From Ceratotherium simum simum (Eukaryota > Chordata > Mammalia > Perissodactyla > Rhinocerotidae), in the NCBI RefSeq assembly GCF_000283155.1, contig NW_004454160.1, positions 7,889,161-7,953,160 on the forward strand: DNA of 64,000 nucleotides, written 5' to 3'. Position 1 is the stretch's first letter. Each line of letters opens with the position of its first letter. The position numbers and the translations under genes are program-made. The notes under the pieces are model-generated. The model was given only the letters and a program-made list of their open reading frames with translations, was not told where the DNA came from and made no database searches. Shown here one piece after another: positions 10,967 to 23,080 of this stretch.

Positions 10967-11718
10967 CTTCTCATGGCTTTCTAGTGCCTACCAAATTTAG
11001 TATTTGTCTGGATAGATTTAAGTCTTCTACAATATATGGCTCCAAGTTACCTTTTTAAGTAGTATATGTTTTTCCCTTAATTTGCTCTGGCAAACTGAAA
11101 TTTTTCTCCATGTCTTCTACCCTCTAATTTTTTTCTCTTTTTTTTGGTCATAGGATTCATTTTATAATGGGTCTATATGGCGGGAAGACTACTATAGGTG
11201 ACAGGTTTGAGCCCGTCTGTCATGCAGGGTAATGATTAAAACAGCAATAGCAATCTTATGGAAATGGTGATATCTCTTCTGGGGTCACAGTACACACTGA
11301 CAGCATGAGCTCAAATCCACCACGACAGTGAGACTAGCTGCAAGGGCTGAGCCGTTGAACAGTGTCGCTGACCTTTTATGCAGAAGCACTTGGCTCCAGC
11401 TCTGTTGGTTGTCCACGCTACCCTATTGCTAGTCACAACTCATAGTATTGTTGAATCCGATTTGATTACAGTGACTTAGCCTTTGTAGAAAGGAGATATT
11501 CCTCAAAATATACAGGCATTATAAACTGTATTTGATCATTGGTTGAAAAATATTTCTTCCCTGTGATTTTGTTCTTCCTATGCAAAGGAAGATGATACTG
11601 CTCTGGTATGTTAAACTATTTTGGATATGGATAGGAACAGGGCTTTTGCAAGTTTCCTTATTGAGTTTTGAGAACCAAAGCTAAGTTTTTGCTTTATTAA
11701 CTTTCTCTTCTGTTCTAT

Positions 11719-12192
11719 CAGGATTTTTTAACCTGGGATCTGCAGATTGATCTCCATAGTGGGTGGATTTAGGGAGTCTGTGAACTTGGTTGGGGGAAAA
11801 AATTACATCTTTGCATTAACCTCTAAGTAAAATTTAAAATTTATTTTAACTATGAATGTAGGCAACAAACCATAGTAGTATTAGCAGTACCTGTGACTTT
11901 GTCACCAGTAGAAATCATATATTTTCATATCCTGATACAGTGGTTCCAGCTATCTTGAAATTGTTCAAACTCATCACTACTTCAAAATTAGTGTGGTTAC
12001 TAGACCTTAGACCAAAGAGCTTATCTAATTTGCTGTTTTTAAAAGCACATTATTATGTCCAATTAAAAATATTTTGACAATTATCCCTTTGTATTTTATT
12101 TTACGCATTTAAAAACATTATTCTGACAAGGACTCCTTAGGTTTTACCAAACTGCCAAAGGAATCAGTGGTACCAAAGAGCCTAAGGACCCT
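11719..12192. mobile_element. Degraded DNA-transposon relic, hAT-like
   Basis: The left end has TTTTTTAACCTGGGATCTGC and the right end AAAGAGCCTAAGGACCCTT, which are approximate inverted repeats. Internal phrases GTAGGCAACAAACCATAGTA and AGCAGTACCTGTGACTTTGT are those of a common non-autonomous mammalian DNA element. No transposase frame remains. The superfamily assignment is from memory of its termini and is uncertain. Confidence 0.45.
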
Positions 12193-12970
12193 TGCTCCTA
12201 ACTCCTGTACTTCTGTTCTGATGTGAGAGTGAAGTTAGCCAGAACCTGGAATGCAACATAGCACACAAATCGTGATGTCACAGGGTTATGTAATCATGTC
12301 ACAGGTTGTGTACATTCTTTGGCTATTGACTTTTGTGTACTAAATCATCATACGTTCTGACCTCACGAATGAGAGGGAACAAAATGCTTGTGTGTATGCT
12401 AAGGGAGAATAAAATGATTTTCACAAATTCTGGCAGAATAATTTTCCTTTGTATTCAAGGAGTGTATGTTTATATAACTTAAAATTACTGTTTCCAAAGG
12501 AGTTTTATTTTAAGTGCCATAAGTTAAATGGAACAGTGGATATCTTCATTAACTTGGAGGGTTTTCTTGCTCTCTTTGGGGGTGCATCAGGAAAGATGCT
12601 TGGAATTGCTTCAAATCTTGTCTTCAGCAGCTCGCTATATTAGATCTAGGCCTATATTATACTCTACTCGGGAAACCCCTAAACAGGTCAGTGAACCTCA
12701 GGTTTGAAATACCTGCTCTGTAGATTAGAAATACAGATCCTTACTTCTGTCTATTGTGGTTGTGTAATGATGTTGTTTGTATTTACTCTGTCACCTAGAA
12801 AACTACTTGAAGGAGCAGAGGGAAGAAGAGTGGTTTAACAATTACTATAGTTTCCAGGAAAATAAAACACTCATTTGAAAATTGTATATTTCTAATAAAG
12901 GAATTGATAATTACCTTAATGACAACATAGTCTAAGATTTATATTGTCAGCAATTAAAAAGGCTATTTAA

Positions 12971-13217
12971 GGGGCCGGCCCAGTGGCGCAAGCGGTTGAG
13001 TGCACGCGCTCCACTTTGGCGGTCCGGGGTTCACAGGTTCGGATCCCGGGTGCCCACCGATGGACCGCTTGTTGAGCCATGCTGTGGTGGCGTCCCATAT
13101 AAAGTAGAGGAAGATGGGCACGGATGTTAGCTCAGGGCCACTCTTGCTCAGGAAAAAAAAAGGGGAGGATTGGTAGTGGATGTTAGCTTAGGGCTAGTCC
13201 TCCTCACACACACACAC
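12971..13217 (+). repeat. ERE SINE, type B
   Basis: Full-length plus-strand copy from GGGGCCGGCCCAGTGGCGC through GATGTTAGCTTAGGGC to a (CA)n tail. A perfect 15-base duplication, AAAAAGGCTATTTAA, flanks it at 12956-12970 and 13218-13232. Confidence 0.95.
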
Positions 13218-14554
13218 AAAAAGGCTATTTAAGTTTAACTGTAGTGTATTTTGAGGTAATAATGCTGACTTCTTTTTGATACATCTTTAGTGTCTATGAA
13301 TATATTCTAAAAAAGCTTTGCAAATAAACATTTGAGAATGGTGGATAATGCTTTAATGCTAGACAAACAATACTCAATTTTAACACTCTTGTGGTTTGTC
13401 TATTACTAATAAAACAAGAAAACAAAACTTAGTTCTTTATTTGAGATAATGAGGGTGAAAGGTAGCATAGTAATGAAGTTTAGACTCATTCAAGGGATAT
13501 TTATTAAACAATTACTATGCACAAGAAATTACTAGAAAGTGATGAAATATATATTTAAAAATATGATTTGAAACTTTTAGAATGCGAATAAGGCTTTGAA
13601 ATGAAATGTTAGTATATTACTGTGTTGTCTCTAGTCCTCAAAACTTAGGATATTTTTTATGTGGAACTAAGTATGGAGTTAATTATTTCTGTGAATGAAT
13701 AGTTCAACTCAGCTTTTTTTGAGAAAATGAAAAGCTTTCTTTGTTGTTGATCTTCTAGTGAATTATAATCCACTTATTCTCCCCATTAGGCTTCAGAATA
13801 CTGAAAGTGAAGTAGATTCTAGCAGAAATACCAGCTATCATGTTCAAATACTCATTTTTATTCAAAATAACATAAATTTCACAACCCTGACAACACATCT
13901 GTCTGTAATTTTAATCCAGCCACTACATTTCTTCTTCACATTCTGGAGCAAGGTAGGTCATATAGTGATAAATTGAAAAGGCCCACTTAGATCTTGATGT
14001 GTTGAATGTATTTTTGGATTGCTGTAGAAAACAGAACATATACAGGTATTCCAGAATATAACCTAGAATTCTGCCAGGCAAAACCTGCCATTGAAGGACA
14101 TTCCCTTTCTTCACTACTACTCACATTCTTATGTTTTATAAAATGTGAAATGGGTCTATATTTGGGAACAGGACTTGGTCTTAACATGGACAATAGCTAG
14201 TTTTTCAGTCTGTGAGAAACAAGCAAAAATGAAGCATTAAAGAAGGCAAAATCTACTGGTGTAGTAATAACTCAGAAAGTGAGACTGATCAGGTAAGTTC
14301 TATGTGCCAGAAGTATTCCGTAATTTTTTTCTTTATTTAAAAAAAAATAAAAAACAAACTTTCCCACCTGTTTTTTTTTCTGTAGAGGTCCAGAAAGAGT
14401 AACATCGTTGGAGGCTTTTTCCTGGTTTCATATTTTTCTCTACTTCTTAAAAACTGGGAAAATCAGATTTCTTGAAGTTCATCTAGTACTAACATTTGGT
14501 CATGGGGGAGGGGTTAGTTTTTTAAAAGTAGAATAGCCTCTGTTCTTTCTTTTC

Positions 14555-14787
14555 TTTTTTTTTTTTTGTGAGGAAGATCAGCCCTGAGCCAACATCCATG
14601 CCAATCCTCCTCTTTTTACTGAGGAAGACTGGCCTTGAGCTAACATCCGTGCCCATCTTCCCCCACTTTATGTGGGACGCCGCCACAGCATGGCCTGACA
14701 AGCCGTGCATCAGTGAGCGCCCGGGATCGCAACCGGGCCACCAGCAGCGGAGCGTGCGCACTCGACTGCTACGCCACGGGCCCACCC
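14555..14787 (-). repeat. ERE SINE, type B
   Basis: Minus-strand copy: T run, GTGAGGAAGATCAGCCCTGA, TATGTGGGACGCCGCCACAG and CACGGGCCCACCCC. It lies head to tail with the next ERE, separated by only about 11 bases. Confidence 0.9.
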
Positions 14788-14798
14788 CACCACAGTAG

Positions 14799-15097
14799 TT
14801 TTTTTTTTTTTTTTTCGTGAGGAAGATCAGCCCTGAGCTAAATTCCATGCTAATCCTCCTCTTTTTGCTGAGGAAGACCAGCTCTGAGCTAACATCTATT
14901 GCCAATCCTCCTCCTTTTTTTCCCCAAAGCCCCAGTAGATAGTTGTATGTCATAGTTGCACATCTTTCTAGTTGCTGCATGTGGGACACCGCCTCAGCGT
15001 AGCCGGACAAGTGGTGCCTCGGTGCGCGCCCGGATCCAAACCCAGGCCGCCAGTATTGGAGTGTGCGCACTTAACCGCTAAGCTACGGGGCTGGCCC
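14799..15097 (-). repeat. ERE SINE, type AB (long form)
   Basis: Minus-strand composite copy of about 300 bp. The B tail (CGTGAGGAAGATCAGCCCTG) joins CCCCAAAGCCCCAGTAGATA and the A head, ending TACGGGGCTGGCCC. Similar bases at both edges (CACAGTAGTTTTT and CACAGTTTTTA) may be a decayed duplication. Confidence 0.9.
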
Positions 15098-15241
15098 AAC
15101 ACAGTTTTTATAGAAGAAAAAAAGTAACAACCTGAGTATGCAACAATAGGTAATTTTTTTTAAAGTGTGATACCTCCATAGAGTAGAATACCACTATTCA
15201 AAGGTAATATTATAGAACTAGACACATCAAAAAATGTTTCT

Positions 15242-15472
15242 GGGGGCCTCCCGGTGCTGTAGCGGTTAAGTGCGCACGCTCCACTTCAGCAACCCGGGGT
15301 CCGCCCGGGTGCACACCGACGCACGGCTTGTCAGGCCATGCTGTGGTGGCCTCCCATGTGAAGTAGAGGAAGATGGGCACAAATGTTAGCCCAGGGCCGG
15401 TCTCCCTCGGCAAAAAGAGGAGGATTGGCATCGGATATTAGCTCAGGGCTAATCTTCCTCACCAAAAAAAAA
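15242..15472 (+). repeat. ERE SINE, type B
   Basis: Plus-strand copy with a slightly damaged 5' end (GGGGGCCTCCCGGTGCTGTA) and the full B tail ending in an A run. Near-identical AAAATGTTTCT and AAAAGTTTCTA at the two sides suggest a target-site duplication. Confidence 0.9.
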
Positions 15473-15603
15473 AAGTTTCTAATATGGAATGGAAAAAGCA
15501 GGCTATAAAACAGCATAAAATAAAACTGATGTTTATATTTATGCTTGTGCACGACTATCCTAGAGGGAAGTTGAAGACAATTTACGTCAAAAGGTGAATA
15601 ACT

Positions 15604-15810
15604 GGGCCGGCCCCATGGCTTAGCGGTTAAGTGCGCGCGCTCCGCTGCTGGCGGCCCGGGTTCGGGTCCCGGGCACGCACCGAGGCGCCGCTTCTCCCGC
15701 CATGCTGAGGCCGCGTCCCACATACAGCAACTAGAAGGATGTCCAGCTGTGACATACAACTGTCTACTGGGGCTTTTGGGGAAAAAATAAATAAAATTAT
15801 TTTAAAAAAA
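15604..15810 (+). repeat. ERE SINE, type A
   Basis: Plus-strand copy with few mutations: GGGCCGGCCCCATGGCTTAG, GCTCCGCTGCTGGCGGCCCG, CTTCTCCCGCCATGCTGAGG, CATACAGCAACTAGAAGGAT, then AAATAAATAAAATTATT tail. Confidence 0.92.
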
Positions 15811-16950
15811 GAACATATTCATTTAGTTTACTTAATTTGTTTACCTGTTTATTTTCTTTCTTCCCCTGGAATCTAAGCTCCATGAGAGCAGGGACCATGT
15901 CTGTCTTGTTTACTACTTTCACACTAGGCACTCAAATTTTGTTGAATGAATGGCAAAACAGTTTGGTGTGTGTCCTGATATAATTTTTAAAAATAATTAT
16001 ACAGTCCTACGATGTGTAATTTTTTAATCTTAATTGCAAAAACACTTGAATGAAATTTGATGGTTTAGGATATTGACAATTGATCCTCCTTGGGTCTCAT
16101 GGCCCTAAAATCCTGCTTTTGTATGAATCTTTATTAGTTAACAAAGTTATACCCCTTTCTTATTGCACTAATAAAAACTAACCCTTGTTCTTTGGACTGT
16201 ACAGTTCACAAAGAAAGTTACACCACAGTTTGTGCTTGGATAGTAGAAAGGAAGAGTGAAATAGCCAAGGAATGCAGTGTGGCACTTAGGAAGTTGTTAT
16301 AGACAATAGTAGAGAATTAATCTGCTACTATAAGACTATTACTTTTTGCCTTGGATGGTGTATTTAATAGCTAATGGGCTTACTCTTTTTTTTGAAGTCA
16401 TAACTCACTAGGAGCAAAGTTATAGTTGCTAGTTTCTTGAAACCTTTTCATAATAAGCATGTTAACAACTATTTCACAATTTTTCCTGTAATCTTAACTT
16501 TCAAGTTGAATTATTAAAGGGAGAAATATTTTCATTGGAGTTTGTTTATGTTTATAGTTTGCAAATCAGACTTAAAATTAAGAAGTTTCTTTTTTCCTTA
16601 TTTTGAAAACTCTTGTTCTCAATTAAAAATGCATATTAATTAATATATACCAATATTATCTATTCTATAAGTTTACAAATAGATTACTTCCTTTTGAAAG
16701 AAATTGCACTGGTGTGGGGAGAAGAGATAAACGAAATATTAAAATTAACCCTCAACAGGGAAATCAGAACCCAAATTGGGAGTTCCTACATGTTACTGGG
16801 ACCATATTTCTCCCCCTTCCCCCTTGTATAAAATCATGCTTATTTGGATGAATAGATATCAAAAGTCATTGTCCTATAAGAATAATTAAGAGTGTTTGTT
16901 ACAGATTTAGGTTATTAAATATGGCTGAGATTGACAAGAGGATTAAATAA

Positions 16951-17001
16951 GTATATATATATATACACACACACACTCATATGTACATATATATGTATAT
17001 T
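16951..17001. repeat. AT/AC microsatellite
   Basis: GTATATATATATATACACAC followed by ACACACTCATATGTACATAT and further TATATG repeats. It is an imperfect dinucleotide tract likely to vary in length. Confidence 0.7.
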
Positions 17002-18278
17002 CACTACCTTTAAGTTTGCATTAGTTTTCCTATTTGCTAATATGATCAGCTTCATCAGTTCTCTATACTACTTATAAAACTTTAATCCTCATTTCTAAAA
17101 CAGCTCCAAGAAAATTAGGATTGACATTTGTAAAATTGGGGTCACTATAGCAACATCATAGGGCTATTGTAGAGTATTATACAAAGTTAAATTGATTGGA
17201 ATTATGCATCAACATAGGCCCAGTCAAGCAGAAATACAAACAAAAATTGATTCTTAATATTAAGTCTTGGACATTCTGTATTGTCTTAGGGAATTTAGTT
17301 GCAGTTGCAAATAGCCAGAATTTCCCATGTTTGTCATTCATTGAAATAGCTTGCCTGGCTTTGTTCAAAGTACAGCAAAAGTAGCTCTAATTGTTGCTAT
17401 ATTGATATAAAAGGTGATATTTTGATTGCCAGGAAGCCCTTTAGGAAAACTTAAAACCCGTTTCATTAAACAAGCCAGGAATATGTGTGATGCATGTCAC
17501 TTGCTAGTGGCACTAAATTCCTTTCTCTGGAAATCTTTTTCGGTGCTTATATCCACATGTTTCCATGTTCTTGGTAAATTTGTGTTTTCTGCCTTTTCAA
17601 AAAATTTCAGCCTTGAGGCTTTGCTCATTTAAGCAAAAGGCAGCTGACTAATATTTAGCGAAGATTCTTCATAGAAAGCTATCATTTACGAGGTAGAAAA
17701 TTGTCATACTTGAACAATCTAGATGTGAGACAGCAGCGGACAGAGAGGTGGCAGAAAGGCTGGAAATTAAGGAGTGTTAGTTGTTTATGTTGGGGAAACT
17801 CTCCACCCTCAACCTCTGACACTGCCTTCTGTCTTATTTTAGGTGGTGAAAGGCCCTGAGATGTAACAAACACCCCCCATTTCATCACATGTCCTTTGGC
17901 GTATGATAAATTTACATGAGACAGAGCAACCCTTTTCTAGATCACAGTAGAAATGAGGACAGTTACAAATGTTAGATTTCATCTGTTTCGTGGTGGTGTG
18001 GGCTCCTGATTAGTATGTGTTATGAGCTTTCTTGTTGGGAATAACTTTGAACGAATTCCTGGTTTGGGTAGAAAATACTCTTTGGGTATACATATGGTAT
18101 TCAGGACTACAAGAAAATGTGAGGACTATAGGAAATACCTTATAAGCCAAAGAACTCTTAAAGGAAAGATTATTATTTTGTTCTATAATAGAATTATTGC
18201 ATGTTCTTTTTCTTTTTAACTGACTAAAAATAGCAAAAACTGACATCCTTGATTAAAATTATTTTAATAAGAGGTTAA

Positions 18279-18606
18279 GGGGCCGGCCCCTGGCTTGGCG
18301 GTTAATTAAGTGCACGCTCTCCGCTACTGGCGACCGGGTTCGGATCCCCGGCGCGCACCGACGCACCGCTTCTCCGGCCATGCTGAGGCTGCCTCCCACA
18401 TACAGCAACTATAAGGATGTGCAACTATGACATACAACTATCTACTGGGGCTTTGGGGAGAAAGAAAAAAAAAGGAGGAGGATTGGCAATAGATGTTAGC
18501 TCAGAGCCGGTCTTCCTCAGCAAAAAGAGGAGGATTAGCATGGATGTTAGCTCAGGGCTGATCTTCCTCACAAAAAAATAGATAAATAACTGTGTTAAAA
18601 AAAAAA
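18279..18606 (+). repeat. ERE SINE, type AB (long form)
   Basis: Plus-strand copy of about 330 bp: A head (GGGGCCGGCCCCTGGCTTGG through CATACAGCAACTATAAGGAT), then GGGGAGAAAGAAAAAAAAAG and the full B tail with both GATGTTAGCTCAG units. A perfect 13-base duplication, AATAAGAGGTTAA, flanks it at 18266-18278 and 18607-18619. Confidence 0.95.
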
Positions 18607-18637
18607 AATAAGAGGTTAATAAATAATTACAATTTTT

Positions 18638-18891
18638 TTTTTTTTTTTTTTGCTGAGGAAGATTTGCCCTGGGCTAACATCCCTTGCCAATCCACCTCTT
18701 TTTTTGCTTGAGGAAGAATTGCCCTGAGCTAACATCTGTGCCAGTCTTCCTCTATTTTGTATGTGGGACACAGCCATAGCCTAGCTGGTGGTGAGTGGAG
18801 TAGGTCTGTGCCTGGGGTCTGAACCCGCGAACCCGCATCACCGAAGTGGAGCATGTGGAACTTTAACCACTTGGCCACAGGGCTGGGCCCA
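18638..18891 (-). repeat. Older ERE-type SINE
   Basis: Minus-strand copy with a diverged middle (GTGGGACACAGCCATAGCCT) and end (CACAGGGCTGGGCCC). The duplication AAATAATTACAATTTTT flanks it at 18621-18637 and 18892-18908. It lies only about 30 bases from the preceding AB copy, in the opposite orientation. Confidence 0.9.
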
Positions 18892-21800
18892 AAATAATTA
18901 CAATTTTTATCAAAGTATAAAATACGTATATAGTTTAATTAGACTTATGACTTAAAGTGAAAAATAGTAGTCCATTCTGCACCATCTCCTATGACCCTTT
19001 CCCATATACATATGCATCAGCTTTTTTCTGTAATTAATAAATCCAAGTTATACATCATTATTTACTGTAGCGCTTAAAAACATTGCCTAACCCACAGAGA
19101 TTCTGATTCAATTGAATGCACCAAGATGATGTACAATCTGAATGAATCAGTAGGTATCAATTTAGTCACTTTTGTGATCAAATAGAGTTAATGGTTTAAA
19201 ACAACAACCATTCTCAGTGTGGTTTATGGACCCCTCAGGGACCTGAAGACTCAGGGTTCGAGTCCTTAGATTCCACATTGTAACTAATCGTTAAGAAACT
19301 ATCACTTACTGAGTTTTAATGCAGTGTTAAAGAAGAATATCCACAATTATATGAAAAAGCTATTAGAATACTCCCTTTTCCAACTGCGTATCTGCTTAAG
19401 GTTGCTTTAGACCAAAAACTTTGAGATCTGTTGTCTTAAAAAAGAAATAGACGTCATATTTATTGGTAGGATGGGGTGACCATGTAAATCATAAAAAATC
19501 TGGAAAGTATTAGTAACTAAAAGATTGGTATTTTTAGGGATTATAAATATGAACTAAATAAAAAAAAGGTCTAGAATCAATTTTCACATATTCTGAAGGA
19601 TAGATCCAAAATCCTTCAAGCATTCTGTTTAGCAAATTGTTAATTTCTCTTCGAGGATAGCATATCTAACTTCTTGTAATGTGGATTGGATTTACCCTGA
19701 ATGATAAGGGAGACACAAACAGTTGGAAGTTTGCAGAGCCAGGTTTACATTTTTTTAGGTTCTTTATATGCAGTTTGATCAAAATCATGCATTTCATAAC
19801 TGCTGGGTGTTTGGCTAGCCAGCTACAGTAGTTATATTTCTTTCACTGGTGCTTTCTGTTTGGTTTTATTACTGTTTTGTTTTTCTTCACTCTGTTCAGT
19901 TTTAAAATGGAAAAGAAGGCAAAAGAAGGTAAGATTTCCTAGACCCTGGGATTTACCTTGAGGCAGGTGGTTCTATAAGCCATGAAGCTGGACAAGGGCC
20001 AGTTATAAAGAGCAGTAGATTAGCTACTTCAGCAGTAATGGCTTCAGTAAATCAGCCTTTCTGGATTTGAATGTTTCCATGTGAATTTGAAACCTAAAAC
20101 TGGTCTACACTTAGTAACAAATTCTTTTAAGATTATCGATTTTAGATATTTTCTGCCTCTTTTAAGTTCACAAAATGGCCATTATCATTTTAGCAAATGG
20201 CAGCGGCTTTGTTTTAAATGTTGATGGAGAAAGTGTAGAGAACATAATGAGTACTATTTCCAAGCGCTTTTGTAACCCTTGTAACCCTTCTCTTTTGGAG
20301 TGGGGACAGAGCATGGGGGGGTATAGAGCACAATTTTGACTTTCCAGATTAGTTTACTTGCACAATTCCTAAGAGTTATGAGAAAAGGAGAGAAATCAGA
20401 ACATCTGGATGGTGATTCTTGTCACCACCATCATCGCCCAGAAAAGTTAGGATTATTGTTTCCCACTGCAGATTGATGAAGAACTTTCTCATCACCCTAT
20501 CACTTTTTTTTTTAATCTCTCTCTCACTTTCAGGCAACTACTAGAGGGTCATAAAATAATAGCTAAGCTAGTAGGAAGACTACTGTGCACATTGTAAGGA
20601 TTAAAATCTTCAACTTGAATCTCTTTTAGCCTCTTGCTTGGCTGGAGTATTCCTTCTTCTCAATGGGGCTCTGAATACTGTGCAAGGGGGCCTGCTCTCA
20701 TAATTTACTTTTTGAATGAACCCTTTTGTTTATAGCTGAGATTTGGTCAGTTTAAAATAAAATAATATGCGTAGATAATGACATTATACACTCTTTTTCT
20801 ATTATGTACCAACAGAATTTTTAAGTTAATAAGGACAGCCATTTGTCAGATGGTGGCAAAATTGTGTTGAATCCATGTCTAGTTTTTCGAAGTGTTCTTT
20901 TTTTTTTTCCAAAATTTGGATACTCTTATTTCTCATATTTTCTTTTTGTTTCCTTCTGAATCTTTTTAAAGCTTCTTGAAGTTTTAAATCTAATTTTGAC
21001 ACTATGGAATAAGGTATTATTAACTTGATGAGGCAAGTCTTGGTGACTAAAAATTGTAACTGCCTTAACTAACTGGGAAAAATCATAGCTGGCAGCTAAG
21101 CTCAAAGTTTAATCACGTCCAGCACATATTAGCTGTTCGAGTCAGAGCTTGATGTGTTAAATAGCTGTACCGTCTGTGCGTGGATGTCTCTCTGTAAACA
21201 TTCTTAGGCGAATTAATCTTTTTAGTAGTTATTTGATTGAAAAATTTTGAGTGCTTTTCTCTTTTTTCATACTTAGATGAAGGAAAAACTCATAAAGTTA
21301 ATGCCTGGAGCAGTTCTATTTAACACAATTTTAGAATCTAGACTGTTTCCTTTAGCAGAACTGAGCTGTTAAATAGCTTTTTATTCTATTCATTCCAGTA
21401 GAAATTTCAGGAAGCTTCAACTTGTAAATATTTTTATCCTACCTGAATCATAGGTGAGTAAAATGCCCTAGGACAAAGAACTGTAATCTTTAAACTGGGT
21501 TATATTTTTAAGAGAATTATTCTCCAGATTCTCAGATTCGGACGTACCCTTAACTAAAAATCATCTCTCCTGAGAATAGATGCCTGAGGTCTTGTGCTTC
21601 TCCTTTTCCAATTTGCTTTATGCAAAAGCCCTTACCCTCACTACAAAGGCAACGTATATCTCTCATTTATCGCAATTCTTAGCGTGGTTCACTGCCCCAG
21701 GCTATAAAAATCTCTGGGGCCCCCAAGGAAGGGAAAGTTCCAGAATGCATAGGAGTTAGGTCAGAAATATTGGAGGAGGCATAACCTTGTTCTATCTGGA

Positions 21801-21894
21801 CAAAAAACTTCTGCCTTCTCTGTTTTCTAAGTTAAAATTAGATTTACAAAGGCATATAGTTATCACAGGGATGAGTATCAACATATTTATTTCA

Positions 21895-22086
21895 GGGCCG
21901 GCCCCGTGGCTTAGAGGTTAAGTGCTCGCGCTCTGCTGTTGGCGGCCTGGGTTCGGATCCCGGGCGCACACCGACACGCCACTTCTCCGGCTATGCTGAG
22001 GCCGCGTCCCACATACAGCAACTAGAAGGATGTGCAGCTGTGACATACAACTATCTACTGGGGCTTTGGGGGGAAAAAAATAAATA
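21895..22086 (+). repeat. ERE SINE, type A, 3' end lost in a gap
   Basis: Starts GGGCCGGCCCCGTGGCTTAG and is intact through CTACTGGGGCTTTGG and the first bases of the A-rich tail (AAAAAAATAAATA). It then runs directly into undetermined bases. Confidence 0.93.
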
Positions 22087-22456
22087 NNNNNNNNNNNNNN
22101 NNNNNNNNNNNNNNNNNNNNNNNNNNNNNNNNNNNNNNNNNNNNNNNNNNNNNNNNNNNNNNNNNNNNNNNNNNNNNNNNNNNNNNNNNNNNNNNNNNNN
22201 NNNNNNNNNNNNNNNNNNNNNNNNNNNNNNNNNNNNNNNNNNNNNNNNNNNNNNNNNNNNNNNNNNNNNNNNNNNNNNNNNNNNNNNNNNNNNNNNNNNN
22301 NNNNNNNNNNNNNNNNNNNNNNNNNNNNNNNNNNNNNNNNNNNNNNNNNNNNNNNNNNNNNNNNNNNNNNNNNNNNNNNNNNNNNNNNNNNNNNNNNNNN
22401 NNNNNNNNNNNNNNNNNNNNNNNNNNNNNNNNNNNNNNNNNNNNNNNNNNNNNNNN
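22087..22456. other. Assembly gap, 370 N
   Basis: A run of 370 undetermined bases. The left edge is the A-rich tail of one ERE and the right edge is inside the B-box region of another ERE in the same orientation. The missing sequence therefore includes at least the first ~50 bases of the second SINE. Translated frames that cross it are meaningless. Confidence 0.99.
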
Positions 22457-22620
22457 GGTTCGGATCCCGGGTGCGCATCGAGGCACCACTTCTCCGTTCA
22501 TCCTGAGGCCGAGTCCCACATACAGCAACTAGAAGGATGTGCAGCTACAACGCACAACTATCCACTGGGGCTTTGGGGGGAAAAATAAAATAAATAAAAT
22601 CTTTAAAAAAAAAAAAAAAA
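22457..22620 (+). repeat. ERE SINE, type A variant, 5' end lost in a gap
   Basis: Begins in the gap at GGTTCGGATCCCGGGTGCGC and carries the variant bases ATCGAGGCACCACTTCTC and GAGGCCGAGTCCCACATAC, ending in a long A tail. The same variants mark the young copy at 35616, so both belong to one subfamily. Confidence 0.92.
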
Positions 22621-23080
22621 GAAGTTGATAGCAGCTTTATTCATAATGGCCAAAACTTAGAAGCAACCAAGATGTCCTTCAGTAGGTGAATGGATAAATA
22701 AACTGTGGTACATCTAGACAATGAAATATTATATAGTGCTAAAAAGAAATGAGCTATCAAGCCATGAAAAGACATGGAAGAAACTTAGATGCATATTACT
22801 AAGTGAAATGCATATTACTAAGTGAAAGAAGCCAATCTGAAAATGCTACAGTATTGTATGATTCCACCTATATGATTCTGGAAAGGGCAAATCTCTGGAG
22901 ACAGTCAAAAGATCAGTTAATGCCAGAGGTTGAAGAGGAGAGAGGAATGAATAGTGGAAGCACAAAGGATTTTTAGGGCCGTGAAACTACTTATCATGAT
23001 ACTATAATGTTAGATACATGTCATTATAAATTTGTCTAAACCCACAGAATGTACACCAAAAGTGAACCATAAAGTAAACA
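22621..23080 (+). repeat. L1 3' fragment, sense
   Basis: Sense L1 3' sequence: TAGCAGCTTTATTCATAATG, AAGCAACCAAGATGTCCTTC, GAATGGATAAATAAACTGTG, TGATTCCACCTATATGATTC and GAATGTACACCAAAAGTGAA. A 19-base unit is duplicated perfectly in tandem at 22789-22826. Confidence 0.85.

Larger units (their letters stand above)
9780..11110 (-). repeat. L2 LINE relic, antisense, interrupted
   Basis: Pieces at about 9780-10000, 10236-10407 and 10965-11110 read like the complement of an L2 3' region: TTTAGGCTGCTGCCACGATT, TTCTCCAGTCTGTCCTACG, ATTGTGTCATTTTGCTAACC, then CATGGCTTTCTAGTGCCTAC. A type B ERE (10003-10235) and a probable retrocopy (10408-10964) split it. Confidence 0.5.

Noticed and set aside
12971..13050. 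tRNA-like A and B boxes at the heads of the SINEs
   Set aside because: The tRNA-related head belongs to the ERE family. No copy has a clean cloverleaf and acceptor stem, so none is called as a tRNA gene.
21918..22588. Long frames crossing the undetermined bases
   Set aside because: They are produced by N translated as X between two SINE fragments.
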